Shown: piece by piece, positions 25,795-34,736 of the stretch
Numbering within the stretch: the stretch's first letter is position 1
Layout of the letters: the number at the start of each line of letters is the position of its first letter
Source of the DNA: Stutzerimonas frequens
GTDB lineage: Bacteria > Pseudomonadota > Gammaproteobacteria > Pseudomonadales > Pseudomonadaceae
Length of the DNA stretch: 64,000 nt
Direction: 5' to 3'
NCBI RefSeq assembly: GCF_024448335.1
Contig: NZ_JAMOHM010000007.1
Span: 124,001-188,000, forward strand
Notes under the pieces: model-generated
Seen by the model: only the letters and a program-made list of their open reading frames with translations
Databases searched by the model: none
Told to the model about the DNA's origin: nothing
Translations under genes and position numbers: made by a program

Positions 25795-27181
25795 GGCCTG
25801 TCTCCAGCCAGCGCAGCGGGGCGCAGCTCGAATGCGTCAGCCCCAGGGTATCCAGCGCCTGATGCCAGTCTTCCAGGCGCGCGCTGTCCAGCGCCTCGCC
25901 CGGGGGTGCCTGCAACAGCCAGACGCGAGTCGCCGCCGCGCAGCGCGACAGCTCGCCGATCAGCGCCAGGGTGCCGCGGTCGGGTGAGCGTCGCGGATCA
26001 CAGGCGACGGCCAGGCGTGCCGGCGGAAAGCGGGTGAGTTGATCGAGCAGCCGTCGGCGTCCCTCGCGGTCGTCGAGGATGCCGGCATCGGCGATACCCT
26101 TGGACAGAGCCGGCGGCCACGGGCGGCTGCCGTCCAGCTCGATGGCCACCAGTACGGCGCCAGCGCTGCCATCGAGCTGAGCGCCGGCAGTCGGTGCGTG
26201 CAGTTGGGCGGGCGCCGCATCACGGATGCCGAGGCGCTCGCTGGGTGGCTGCAGGCGTTCGCGCAGCAGGCGGTAGGCCGGCAGGTTCAGATCGAGGGTC
26301 AGCGCAGCCCGTCCACGCCGCCAGCGCCACAGGCAGAGGCTCGCCAGCAGCAGTCGCGGCAGCAGGCCGTAGACCAGCAGCACGCCGACCAGCCAGCCGG
26401 CCCAGCGTTGCCGGGCGCCGTCCAGATCGCCGGCGAGTGCGCCACTGGCGCGGATCTGCTCGACATCCGGCACGCTGAAGCCGAGCAGGGCCGGCAGCGC
26501 GCCGAAGGCCTGGGTCAGGCCGACGAAGGCGTTCTCGCCAAGGATGGTGGTTTCCCAGACGAAGCCGTAGCGGCGGGTCGCCAGCAGGGCGAGGAGGGTG
26601 AGCAAGGCGCTGGCCATCGCCAGCAGCCATAGGGCGTGCACGCCTGTTCCCAGCAACCAGCGGCCGAGTCGGCGCTGATGCAGCACGCTCAGCAGGGCTG
26701 GGGCCAGCTGCGCGGCGCGGGCATCGCGGGCGAGCTTTTCGCTCAGCCAGAGCCACAGCCGCCCCAGCGCGCCGCTGCTGTCACCGGTCAGCAGCAGGCC
26801 GAGCAGCCAGCCGAGCAGGGTCAGCAGGTTCAACCCGAGCAGGCTGCCCAGCGCCCAGAACACGTTGACCGGTCGCTGCCCGTCGCCCAGTGCGGCGAAG
26901 GCCAGCCCGGCACCGGTGAAGAGCGCCAGCAGGATCAGCGCGAGCGCGCCCAGGCGGGCGCCCTGACGCCAGTGCCGGAGCGCCTCGATGAGCCCGTCAC
27001 GGTGCGCCAGCCAGAGCGCGCGGCGCTCGATCAGCGCCGACAGATCGCCGCCCTGGGTACGGGCCTGGCGGTTGGCCTCGTCGTCGTCCAGCGGCCCGGC
27101 ATGCTCTTCGCGCAGGCGCACGGCTTCGGTCAGCCAGATTCGGTCGAGCGGAGTGAGATCGGGAGAGGGGCGGACGGTCAC
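25787..27181 (-). CDS. DUF2868-type membrane protein, partner of the GTPase
   Basis: 464 residues from GTG at 27181 (VTVRPSPDLTPLDRIWLTEAVRL); the frame is open further upstream but enters the glpQ terminator region. A soluble N-terminal part is followed by hydrophobic segments at about residues 75-100, 110-132, 175-205 and 270-295, and a soluble C-terminal part from about 340 with the stretch AGAVLVAIELDGSRPWP. Family assignment as DUF2868 is from its constant pairing with DUF3482 GTPases, as I recall. It overlaps the GTPase gene by 8 bases. Function unknown. Confidence 0.75.
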   Translation of the reverse strand: MTVRPSPDLTPLDRIWLTEAVRLREEHAGPLDDDEANRQARTQGGDLSALIERRALWLAHRDGLIEALRHWRQGARLGALALILLALFTGAGLAFAALGDGQRPVNVFWALGSLLGLNLLTLLGWLLGLLLTGDSSGALGRLWLWLSEKLARDARAAQLAPALLSVLHQRRLGRWLLGTGVHALWLLAMASALLTLLALLATRRYGFVWETTILGENAFVGLTQAFGALPALLGFSVPDVEQIRASGALAGDLDGARQRWAGWLVGVLLVYGLLPRLLLASLCLWRWRRGRAALTLDLNLPAYRLLRERLQPPSERLGIRDAAPAQLHAPTAGAQLDGSAGAVLVAIELDGSRPWPPALSKGIADAGILDDREGRRRLLDQLTRFPPARLAVACDPRRSPDRGTLALIGELSRCAAATRVWLLQAPPGEALDSARLEDWHQALDTLGLTHSSCAPLRWLETGHD

Positions 27182-27242
27182 GCGGCTTCTCGCTGGCGGG
27201 TCGAGCCCTGAGGATAACCGCTGCCGCGCGGAACGGGGAAAC

Positions 27243-27263
27243 GGGGAGCCGTTGCGGCTCCCC
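27243..27263 (-). terminator. Hairpin terminator after glpQ
   Basis: GGGGAGCC (27243-27250), 5-base loop, GGCTCCCC (27256-27263): 8-base perfect GC-rich stem, 11 bases past the glpQ stop on the minus strand. Read on the minus strand it is followed by GTTTCCCCG, only a short T-run, so efficiency is uncertain. Confidence 0.6.
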
Positions 27264-27273
27264 GCTGTGGTCA

Positions 27274-28389
27274 TCAGTCGGCGTTGCGCAGGCGCACGGC
27301 GATATCCGGCTGGTCGATGAACAGGCCATCGATGCCGGCATCGAGGAAGGCGCGGATCTCCGCTTCGCTGTCGCCGCGCTCGTGGCGCTTGTCGCTGCTG
27401 CGCAGGTTGGCCGGGAGGAAGGCGTTTTCTGCGCGGAAGGTGTACGGGTGGACCTTGAGCCCGACCGCATGGGCCGCGGCGACGAAGCCGGTCGGCGTGC
27501 CCAGATTGCCGTTGCCGTCACGCGGGATGATGTAGCTCTTCTCCGGGCCGACGCCAGCGGCATAGCGGGAGATGGCCTTGAGCCCGGCGGGAGTGGCCAT
27601 CTGCGCGTAGGTCAGCTTGGTCCCGCGCACCTGCTGGTCATACGGCTGGCCGGAGCTGAACAGCTGCACCAGGCGCAGCTGGGTCAGGCGGCTGAGGGTC
27701 TTGAGGTTGTCCACCTCGAACGACTGGATATACACCGGCGCGTGGCGCCCGACGTAGCCGTTGCGGGTGAGGATGCGCACCAGCGGCTTCTCCATGGCCA
27801 GGCCGAGCTGCTGGAAATGGGTCGGATGCTTGGTTTCCGGGTACAGGCCGATGCGCCGGCCCTGGCTGAGCTGCAGTGTTTTCACCAGGTCGATGATCTC
27901 CTGCAGGGTCGGGATTTCCAGGCTGCCGTCCATGCGGGCATTGCCCGGGCGGATATCCGGGATGCGCTCGATGGCGCGCAGGGTCTTCAGCTCGGCGAGG
28001 GTGAAGTCTTCGCTGAACCAGCCGGTGAGGGTGACGCCGTCGACCTGCTGGGTGCGCTTGCGATCGGCAAACTCGGGTCGCTGGGCGACATCGGTGGTCA
28101 GGCCCAGCTCGTTGTCGTGGCGGGCGACGATATGGCCGTCACGGGTCATCACCAGGTCCGGCTCGATGTAGTCGGCGCCCTGGAAAACGGCCAGGGCATA
28201 GGCGGCCAGGGTGTGCTCCGGTACATAGCCGCTGGCGCCGCGATGGGCGATCACCAGCGGGGTCGGCTCGCCCCGCGCAGCCTGGTGTTTCGCGGCGTGT
28301 TCATCCGGCGCAGCGAAGCCGGAGAGCGGTAGCAACAGGGTGCAGGCGGTGAGCCAGCGGCGAAGGGAAGCGGTGGTCTTGCGGGCCAT
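27274..28389 (-). CDS. glpQ: Periplasmic glycerophosphodiester phosphodiesterase
   Basis: 371 residues with signal peptide (cleavage near residue 26, SGFAA). It hydrolyses glycerophosphodiesters to glycerol-3-phosphate and an alcohol. GDPD TIM-barrel motifs: IAHRGASGYVPEHTLAAY at about 45-62 with the HR pair and E, GADYIEPDLVMTRDGHIVARHD at about 70-91 with the metal E and D, and C-terminal GIDGLFIDQPDIA. Length and secretion match E. coli GlpQ (358) rather than cytoplasmic UgpQ. It adds to the phosphate-scavenging theme of the window; no clear Pho box was found before it. Confidence 0.93.
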   Translation of the reverse strand: MARKTTASLRRWLTACTLLLPLSGFAAPDEHAAKHQAARGEPTPLVIAHRGASGYVPEHTLAAYALAVFQGADYIEPDLVMTRDGHIVARHDNELGLTTDVAQRPEFADRKRTQQVDGVTLTGWFSEDFTLAELKTLRAIERIPDIRPGNARMDGSLEIPTLQEIIDLVKTLQLSQGRRIGLYPETKHPTHFQQLGLAMEKPLVRILTRNGYVGRHAPVYIQSFEVDNLKTLSRLTQLRLVQLFSSGQPYDQQVRGTKLTYAQMATPAGLKAISRYAAGVGPEKSYIIPRDGNGNLGTPTGFVAAAHAVGLKVHPYTFRAENAFLPANLRSSDKRHERGDSEAEIRAFLDAGIDGLFIDQPDIAVRLRNAD

Positions 28390-28537
28390 TTCGGCATCTC
28401 CTCGGTTTGGATGTCACAGCCTGCGCCACTTGCATGACCGGACGTTGACGCTGCGTTGCCCCTTGCGTTGCAAAACGGTTAAACCGACGAACGGCTGGCG
28501 CTGCGGGAATCGGGGCCGCTCTGGTATTCTCGCCGCC

Positions 28538-29053
28538 ATGAATCAGACCCGCCTTCCCCTCGCCATGATCGCCGCCCTCGCGCAGAACCGCGTGATCGGC
28601 CTCGACAACCGCATGCCCTGGCATCTGCCCGCCGATCTCAAGCATTTCAAGGCCATGACCCTTGGCAAGCCGATCATCATGGGTCGCAAGACCTGGGACT
28701 CGCTCGGCCGCCCGCTGCCGGGGCGGCTCAACCTGGTGGTCAGTCGCCAGGCCGATCTGCAGCTCGACGGCGCGGAAACCTTCACCGATCTGGATGCCGC
28801 GCTGGTGCGTGCCGAGCAGTGGGCGCGCGAGCAGGGTGTCGCCGAGCTGATGCTGATCGGCGGTGCGCAGCTGTACGCCCAGGCGCTGGGGCAGGCGCAG
28901 CGGCTTTACCTGACACGGATCGACGCGCAGCCCGAGGGCGATGCCTTCTTCCCGGTATTCGACGAGCACGAATGGCAGTGCATCGACAGCCAGCCGCATC
29001 CGGCCGAGGGCGAGGCGCCTGCGTATCGGTTCGAGACCTGGCAACGGCGCTGA
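28538..29053 (+). CDS. folA: Dihydrofolate reductase
   Basis: 171 residues from ATG at 28538. It reduces dihydrofolate to tetrahydrofolate with NADPH. Typical motifs: IAALAQNRVIGLDNRMPWHLPADLKHF near 9-35 with the catalytic Asp in PADLKHF, PIIMGRKTWDSLGRPLPGR near 45-63 for NADPH, and LMLIGGAQLYAQAL near 104. The frame is open upstream to 28340 but that part overlaps glpQ. A weak promoter TTGCCC-17-TTAAAC lies at 28456-28484. Confidence 0.96.
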   Translation: MNQTRLPLAMIAALAQNRVIGLDNRMPWHLPADLKHFKAMTLGKPIIMGRKTWDSLGRPLPGRLNLVVSRQADLQLDGAETFTDLDAALVRAEQWAREQGVAELMLIGGAQLYAQALGQAQRLYLTRIDAQPEGDAFFPVFDEHEWQCIDSQPHPAEGEAPAYRFETWQRR

Positions 29054-29140
29054 TCGGCGCCGTCTTTGCTTGATCGACGCCAAGTCCTTCCGTCTGCCCA
29101 GCTTCTATCCTTCGCAACAACCGTTTTCGAGACCCAGCCG

Positions 29141-29788
29141 ATGCAAACCCGCGAATCCGACGTGCCGCAAGCCGAGCGCGTATCGGCGATCTTCGTTCGT
29201 CACCCGCTGTGGGAGGACGCTCTGGCGCTGCTCACCGGCACCGCGCTGGTCGCCCTTGGCGTCGCCTTCTACAGCCACGCCGGGCTGCTGACCGGCGGCA
29301 CCGTTGGGCTGGCCTTTTTGCTCAAGTACCTGGCCGGCTGGTCGTTCGGCCCGGTGTTCTTCCTGCTCAACCTGCCGTTCTATGCACTGGCGATCTGGCG
29401 CATGGGCTGGAAGTTCACCCTGCGCACCGTCTGCGCAGTAGGGCTGGTCTCGCTGTTCGCCGAGCTGACCCCGCAGTGGGTACGCTTCGCCGAGCTGAAC
29501 GTGGTCTACGCCGCAGTGTTCGGTGGTTTCGCCATCGGCATCGGCCTGCTGATCCTGTTCCGCCATCGCGCCAGTCTTGGCGGGGTGAACATCCTCGCGT
29601 TGTTTCTGCAGGAGCGTTTCGGCCTGCGCGCCGGTACCTTCCAGATGGGCATCGACGCGCTGATCGTCATGGCCGCGGTGTTCGTCGTACCGGTGGACAA
29701 GGTCCTGCTGTCGGTGCTCGGCGCCGTGGCGCTGAATCTGGTGCTGGCGATCAATCACCGCGCCGATCGCTACATGGGCGTCAGCTGA
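29141..29788 (+). CDS. YitT family membrane protein
   Basis: 215 residues from ATG at 29141 (MQTRESD). Five or six hydrophobic helices typical of YitT/DUF161: ALLTGTALVALGVAFYSHAGLLTGGTVGLAFLLKY near 25-60, the GPVFFLLNLPFYALAI helix, and FRHRASLGGVNILALFLQERFGL near 140-162. It lacks the C-terminal soluble DUF2179 domain of the longer Bacillus forms. Role unknown. Its last 8 bases overlap the end of the convergent phosphodiesterase gene. Confidence 0.87.
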   Translation: MQTRESDVPQAERVSAIFVRHPLWEDALALLTGTALVALGVAFYSHAGLLTGGTVGLAFLLKYLAGWSFGPVFFLLNLPFYALAIWRMGWKFTLRTVCAVGLVSLFAELTPQWVRFAELNVVYAAVFGGFAIGIGLLILFRHRASLGGVNILALFLQERFGLRAGTFQMGIDALIVMAAVFVVPVDKVLLSVLGAVALNLVLAINHRADRYMGVS

Positions 29789-30236
29789 GGCTGATCAGCT
29801 CCACCTGCGCCTGGCCGTCGTTCAGCTCCAGCAGCGCCAGGCTGATCGGCAGGCTGAAGCGTCGCGGACCGGCGCTGCCCGGGTTCACGTAGAGCACGCC
29901 ATCGCGCCGCTCGACCTTCGGTTTGTGCGAGTGGCCGGCGATCACCACGTCGACGCCGGCGGCAAGCGGGTCGATATCCAGCTGCTTGAGGTCGTGCAGC
30001 ACGTGCAGGGTGAGACCCCCGATGCGCAGGTCGAGCCGTTCGGGCAGCACCTGCGCCCAGTCGGCCGTATCGATATTGCCGCGGATCGCCTCCAGCGGCG
30101 CGATGGCGCGCAGCCCGTCGAGCACCTGCGGTTTGCCGATATCGCCGGCGTGAATGATCTGTGCGCAGCCCTGCAGTGCCGCCACCGCCTCGGGGCGGAG
30201 CAGGCCGTGGGTGTCGGAGATCAGGCCGATGCGCAT
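29781..30236 (-). CDS. YfcE/MJ0936-type metallophosphodiesterase
   Basis: 151 residues. Calcineurin-like phosphoesterase with all metal motifs: SDTHG at 7-11 (D8 and H10), HAGDIG near 29-34, RGNID near 52, LHD near 80, and the GHSHKP motif near 100. This short form is that of YfcE-like enzymes, which cleave phosphodiester bonds in vitro; the natural substrate is unknown. Convergent and slightly overlapping with the YitT gene. Confidence 0.9.
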   Translation of the reverse strand: MRIGLISDTHGLLRPEAVAALQGCAQIIHAGDIGKPQVLDGLRAIAPLEAIRGNIDTADWAQVLPERLDLRIGGLTLHVLHDLKQLDIDPLAAGVDVVIAGHSHKPKVERRDGVLYVNPGSAGPRRFSLPISLALLELNDGQAQVELISLS

Positions 30237-30333
30237 GCCGGTGTTTCCTTTAACTGCTTCGTCAGGTCATCCGACCCTTGGCCGACCGCTGTGGTTGCGG
30301 CAGGCTTGGGCTGTTCGGGTCGAGGAGTCTGGC

Positions 30334-31446
30334 ATGGATCGGGTGGATTGCGTGGTGGTGGGTGCGGGAGTGGTCGGGCTGGCGGTGGCGCGTGCACTGG
30401 CGCTGGCCGGTCGCGAGGTGCTGATACTGGAAGCCGAGGCGGCCTTTGGCACCGCCACCAGCGCGCGCAACAGCGAAGTCATCCACGCCGGCATCTACTA
30501 CCCGCAGGGCTCGCTCAAGGGCCGGTTGTGCGTGGCCGGGCGTCGCCACCTCTACGATTTCTGCAACAGCCACGGCGTGGCCCATCGACGTTGCGGCAAG
30601 CTGATCGTCGCCACCGACGAGGCCCAGATCGCTGCGCTGGAACAACTGCGGCGGCACGCGCTGGCCAATGGGGTCGATGACCTGCAGTACCTCGATGGGC
30701 GGGAGGTGCTGGCGCTGGAGCCGGAAGTACAGGCGGTGGCTGGGCTGCTCTCACCGAGTACCGGCATCATCGACAGCCACGCGCTGATGCTGGCACTGCT
30801 GGGCGATGCCGAGCGCCACGGCGCGGTGCTGGCACTGAACGCGCCGGTAACGGCGATCACGGCTGGCAGCGCAGGCTTGCAGGTCGAGGTGGGCGGCGCC
30901 GATCCGCTGCAGCTGCTGGCCCGCACCGTGGTGAATTGCGCCGGGCATGGTGCGCCCATCCTCGCCGCGCACACCGCCGGGTTGGACCCGGCCGCGCGGC
31001 CGCGGCAGTTCTTCGCCAAGGGCAGCTACTTCAGCCTGAGCGGGCGCACGCCGTTTCGCCATCTGGTCTATCCGCTGCCCGAGCCCGGCGGGCTTGGCGT
31101 GCACCTGACCCTGGATCTGGCCGGCCAGGCGCGTTTCGGCCCGGACGTGCAGTGGGTCGAGGCGCTCGACTATCGCATCGAGCCGGAACGGGCCGAAAGC
31201 TTCTACGCGGCGATTCGCCGTTATTGGCCGGCGCTGCCGGACGCTTCGTTGCAACCGGCCTACATCGGCATCCGCCCGAAGATCAGCGGGCCCGGCGAGG
31301 CGGCCGCGGACTTTCGCATCGATGGCCCGGCGCAGCACGGCGTCGGCGGGCTGGTGAACCTGTTCGGCATCGAGTCGCCGGGCCTGACTGCCTGTCTGGC
31401 GATCGCGGATTACGTGACGGCCCGGCTGCACGAGCCGCGCGCATAA
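30334..31446 (+). CDS. FAD-dependent oxidoreductase (DAO/LhgO type)
   Basis: 370 residues from ATG at 30334, preceded by CGAGGAG 7 bases before. Rossmann FAD motif [17 protein letters not shown] at about 6-22, then the [20 protein letters not shown] stretch near 48-67 seen in the L-2-hydroxyglutarate dehydrogenase (LhgO/YgaF) group, and C-terminal [17 protein letters not shown] and [20 protein letters not shown]. It probably oxidises a 2-hydroxy acid or amine. Substrate not proven. A strong bidirectional terminator follows. Confidence 0.85.
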   Translation: MDRVDCVVVGAGVVGLAVARALALAGREVLILEAEAAFGTATSARNSEVIHAGIYYPQGSLKGRLCVAGRRHLYDFCNSHGVAHRRCGKLIVATDEAQIAALEQLRRHALANGVDDLQYLDGREVLALEPEVQAVAGLLSPSTGIIDSHALMLALLGDAERHGAVLALNAPVTAITAGSAGLQVEVGGADPLQLLARTVVNCAGHGAPILAAHTAGLDPAARPRQFFAKGSYFSLSGRTPFRHLVYPLPEPGGLGVHLTLDLAGQARFGPDVQWVEALDYRIEPERAESFYAAIRRYWPALPDASLQPAYIGIRPKISGPGEAAADFRIDGPAQHGVGGLVNLFGIESPGLTACLAIADYVTARLHEPRA

Positions 31447-31474
31447 AAAAACCCGGCACAGGGCCGGGTTTTTT
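31445..31474. terminator. Bidirectional Rho-independent terminator
   Basis: AAAAAACCCGGC, a short loop, then GCCGGGTTTTTT: GC-rich stem with an A-run on one side and a T-run on the other, placed between the convergent FAD oxidoreductase and ilvD genes. It should stop transcription from both sides. Confidence 0.92.
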
Positions 31475-31487
31475 CTTGTCGCAGCGA

Positions 31488-33326
31488 TCAGCCTTCCAGC
31501 ATCGCCTTGTTGCGCACCGCACCCTTGTCGGCGCTGGTAGCGAGCAGGGCGTAGGCCTTGAGCGCGGTCGAGACCTTGCGCGCGCGCGGCTGCGCCGGCT
31601 TCCAGCCCTTCTTGTCCTGCACGTGGCGGCGATGAGCGATTTCCTCGTCGCTGACCAGCAGGTTGATGGTGCGGTTGGGAATGTCGATCAGCACCTTGTC
31701 GCCGTCCTGTACCAGGCCGATGGCGCCGCCCGCGGCCGCTTCCGGCGAGGCGTGGCCGATGGACAGGCCGGAGGTGCCGCCAGAGAAGCGACCGTCGGTG
31801 AGCAGCGCGCATTCCTTGCCGAGGCCCTTGGACTTCAGATACGAGGTCGGGTAGAGCATTTCCTGCATGCCCGGGCCGCCCTTCGGACCTTCGTAGCGAA
31901 TGATGACGATGTCGCCTGGCTTCACCTCGTCGGCGAGGATGCTTTTCACGGCGCTGTCCTGGCTTTCGTAGATCTTCGCCGTGCCTTCGAACACGTGGAT
32001 GGACTCGTCCACGCCGGCGGTCTTCACCACGCAGCCGTCCAGGGCGATGTTGCCGTAGAGCACGGCGAGGCCGCCTTCCTGGGAATAGGCGTGCTCGACG
32101 CTGCGGATGCAGCCTTCGGCACGGTCCAGGTCCAGGCTCGGCCAGCGGGTGGCCTGGCTGAAGGCGACCTGGGTCGGGATGCCCGCCGGGCCGGCCTTGA
32201 AGAAGGTATGTACCGCTTCGTCCTGGGTCTGGGTGATGTCCCATTCGGCGATGGCATCGGCCATGCTCGGGCTGTGCACGGTGGAAACATCGGTGTGCAG
32301 CAGGCCGCCGCGGGCCAGCTCGCCGAGGATGGAGAAGATGCCGCCGGCGCGGTGCACGTCTTCCATGTGGTACTTCTGGATGTTCGGTGCCACCTTGCAC
32401 AGCTGCGGCACCTTGCGCGACAGCGCGTCGATGTCGCGCAGGTCGAAGTCGACCTCGGCTTCCTGGGCGGCGGCCAGCAGGTGCAGGATGGTGTTGGTCG
32501 AGCCGCCCATGGCGATGTCCAGGGTCATGGCGTTTTCGAAGGCCTTGCGGCTGGCCACGTTGCGCGGCAGTACGGACTCGTCGCCGTCCTGGTAGTAACG
32601 CTTGCACAGCTCGACGGCGATACGCCCGGCGCGCAGGAACAGCTGCTCGCGGTCGGCGTGGGTGGCCAGCGTGGTGCCGTTGCCCGGCAGGGACAGGCCG
32701 AGGGCTTCGGTCAGGCAGTTCATCGAGTTGGCGGTGAACATGCCCGAGCAGCTGCCGCAGGTGGGGCAGGCGCTGCGCTCGTATTCGGCGACCTTCTCGT
32801 CGGAGCAGGAGTCGTCGGCGGCCACCACCATGGCGTCGACCAGGTCCAGGCCGTGGTTGGCCAGCTTGGTCTTGCCGGCTTCCATCGGCCCGCCGGAAAC
32901 GAACACCACCGGGATGTTCAGACGCAGCGCGGCCATCAGCATGCCGGGGGTGATCTTGTCGCAGTTGCTGATGCAGACGATGGCGTCGGCACAATGCGCA
33001 TTGACCATGTATTCCACCGAGTCGGCGATGATCTCGCGCGACGGCAGCGAATAGAGCATGCCGTCGTGGCCCATGGCGATGCCGTCGTCGACCGCGATGG
33101 TGTTGAATTCCTTGGCCACGCCGCCGTGCTTCTCGATCTCGCGGGCGACCAGCTGGCCCATGTCTTTCAGATGCACGTGGCCGGGGACGAACTGGGTGAA
33201 GGAGTTGGCGATGGCGATGATCGGCTTCTTGAAGTCTTCGTCCTTCATGCCGGTGGCGCGCCACAGCGCCCGGGCACCGGCCATGTTGCGGCCGTGCGTG
33301 GAGGTTTTCGAACGGTAATCAGGCAT
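31488..33326 (-). CDS. ilvD: Dihydroxy-acid dehydratase
   Basis: 612 residues, length of E. coli IlvD (616). It dehydrates dihydroxy-isovalerate and -methylvalerate in valine and isoleucine synthesis. Iron-sulfur ligands are visible: [13 protein letters not shown] near 120 and [19 protein letters not shown] near 191-209. C-terminal [21 protein letters not shown] near 515 carries the catalytic Ser region. A GCAGGAACC ribosome site precedes ATG. It is transcribed alone, ending at the bidirectional terminator. Confidence 0.97.
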   Translation of the reverse strand: MPDYRSKTSTHGRNMAGARALWRATGMKDEDFKKPIIAIANSFTQFVPGHVHLKDMGQLVAREIEKHGGVAKEFNTIAVDDGIAMGHDGMLYSLPSREIIADSVEYMVNAHCADAIVCISNCDKITPGMLMAALRLNIPVVFVSGGPMEAGKTKLANHGLDLVDAMVVAADDSCSDEKVAEYERSACPTCGSCSGMFTANSMNCLTEALGLSLPGNGTTLATHADREQLFLRAGRIAVELCKRYYQDGDESVLPRNVASRKAFENAMTLDIAMGGSTNTILHLLAAAQEAEVDFDLRDIDALSRKVPQLCKVAPNIQKYHMEDVHRAGGIFSILGELARGGLLHTDVSTVHSPSMADAIAEWDITQTQDEAVHTFFKAGPAGIPTQVAFSQATRWPSLDLDRAEGCIRSVEHAYSQEGGLAVLYGNIALDGCVVKTAGVDESIHVFEGTAKIYESQDSAVKSILADEVKPGDIVIIRYEGPKGGPGMQEMLYPTSYLKSKGLGKECALLTDGRFSGGTSGLSIGHASPEAAAGGAIGLVQDGDKVLIDIPNRTINLLVSDEEIAHRRHVQDKKGWKPAQPRARKVSTALKAYALLATSADKGAVRNKAMLEG

Positions 33327-33834
33327 GACGGTTCCTGCGGCTAATCAGGTAAACGGAGGTATGCGTATGGTGAGCAACGCCTGTGCCGGATGCAACGGAG
33401 GATGACCGTGCGTTCGGAAGGGGCCGGGTCGAGGCGGGGTAATCGCTCGTGGGGCCTGGGCTCAGGGTCCGCCGTGTGGTGAATGGCGAGATATCACCGA
33501 TTCTACGCACGTTCCGGCAGCCGGGCCAGGCGGGACGATTGCCGGTACGCCGGCATGCCGCGCGCTAGCCGCATGGCGACGCCGGAGGAGGCGTTCGAGA
33601 CGCACATCCGCTGAAAAATGCCGCATTGACCGCTGGTCCGCTTCTGCCTGCGTGCGACTGGCGGGTCGATTATCGCTCGCTAGAGTCCATTCCCGACCGT
33701 TTCGCTGGCTGCCGCGCCACTGGAGTTGCGTGCTGCCCGCTGGCGGTCGGCCGGTATGTGTCCGTTTCGCGACGGTAGGGCAGCGTTCGACCGGCGATGA
33801 ATCCTTATACCAATGACAAGAACGAGGAATGCAG
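33327..33834. other. 508-base intergenic region before the cutinase gene
   Basis: Divergent region between ilvD and the cutinase gene. I see no convincing gene, RNA, long inverted repeat or mobile-element end in it. It must hold the promoters of both flanking genes. A TTGAC at 33626-33630 has no good -10 at the right distance. It is one of the longest gene-free stretches of the window. Confidence 0.5.
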
Positions 33835-34683
33835 ATGCGCAAGTTTACACTTGGATGCCTGAGTGCCACGGCGCTGGTCGCCCTGTCCGTTTCCGCCACC
33901 GCCGCTCCGCTGCCCGATACGCCCGGCGCGCCCTTTCCGTCGGTTTCGAGCTTCGACAACGACGGGCCGTACGCGGTAACCAGCCAGAGCGAGGGGCCCA
34001 ATTGCCGAGTCTACCGGCCACGCACGCTCGGCCAGGGCGGAGTCCGCCACCCGATCATCCTCTGGGGCAACGGCACCGGTACCGGGCCGACCACCTATTC
34101 CGGACTGCTGAGCCATTGGGCCAGCCATGGCTTCGTGGTCGCCGCGGCGGAAACCTCCAACGCCGGCACGGGGCGGGACATGCTGGCCTGCCTGGATTAC
34201 CTGGTGCAGGAGAGCAACCGCACCTATGGCACTTACGTCGGCGTGCTGAACACCGGGCGGGTCGGGACCTCGGGGCATTCCCAGGGCGGTGGCGGCTCGA
34301 TCATGGCCGGGCAGGACGATCGCGTGAAGGCCACCGCGCCGATCCAGCCGTACACCATTGGTCTCGGCCATGACTCGTCGTCGCAGCGCAACCAGCGCGG
34401 GCCGATGTTCCTGATGTCCGGCGGTGCCGACACCATTGCCATTCCTTACCTGAACGCGCAGCCGGTCTTCACTCGCGCCAACGTGCCGATCTTCTGGGGC
34501 GAGCGGCGCTATGTCAGCCACTTCGAGCCGGTGGGTGATGGCGGGGCCTATCGCGGCCCGACGACGGCCTGGTTCCGTTATCACCTGATGGACGACGAAA
34601 GTGCGCGCAGCACTTTCTACGGACGCTTCTGCGGGTTGTGCACCAGCCTGTTGTGGAGCGATCAGCGCAAGGGCATCGAATAA
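33835..34683 (+). CDS. Secreted cutinase / polyester hydrolase (P. mendocina type)
   Basis: 282 residues from ATG at 33835; GAGGA at 33824-33828 is 6 bases away, so the ATG at 33829 is rejected. Signal peptide 1-23, mature protein begins APLPDTPGAPFP. Alpha/beta hydrolase with nucleophile elbow GHSQGG (Ser149), Asp199 in SGGADTIAIP and His229 in RYVSHFEPVGDGG. In mature numbering these are 126, 176 and 206, which I recall as the triad of P. mendocina cutinase, an enzyme able to cut cutin and PET; long blocks such as HPIILWGNGTGTGPTTYSGL agree with it. Four Cys (CRVYRP, LACLDY, FCGLC) could form disulfides. Sits alone between ilvD and rlmI, as an accessory gene would. Confidence 0.92.
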   Translation: MRKFTLGCLSATALVALSVSATAAPLPDTPGAPFPSVSSFDNDGPYAVTSQSEGPNCRVYRPRTLGQGGVRHPIILWGNGTGTGPTTYSGLLSHWASHGFVVAAAETSNAGTGRDMLACLDYLVQESNRTYGTYVGVLNTGRVGTSGHSQGGGGSIMAGQDDRVKATAPIQPYTIGLGHDSSSQRNQRGPMFLMSGGADTIAIPYLNAQPVFTRANVPIFWGERRYVSHFEPVGDGGAYRGPTTAWFRYHLMDDESARSTFYGRFCGLCTSLLWSDQRKGIE

Positions 34684-34736
34684 GGGATGGGCGCAGGGCG
34701 GCGGTTCGCCACCGCCTTGCGCGCCTGGTGCAGGGG

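Noticed and set aside
24436-26037. 533-codon plus-strand frame over the GTPase genes
   Set aside because: Antisense to the GTPase and DUF2868 genes, which have real motifs; composition artefact.
28390-28440. Pho box before glpQ
   Set aside because: A single TGTCAC/GTGACA-like half-site is seen, but no partner at 11 bases.
30751-33264. 837-codon minus-strand frame overlapping ilvD
   Set aside because: Out-of-frame shadow of ilvD with Arg/Gly/His-rich composition; IlvD itself has all family motifs.
33462-34001. 179-codon minus-strand ORF before the cutinase gene
   Set aside because: It overlaps the cutinase start antisense, has no motif, and shows no ribosome site.
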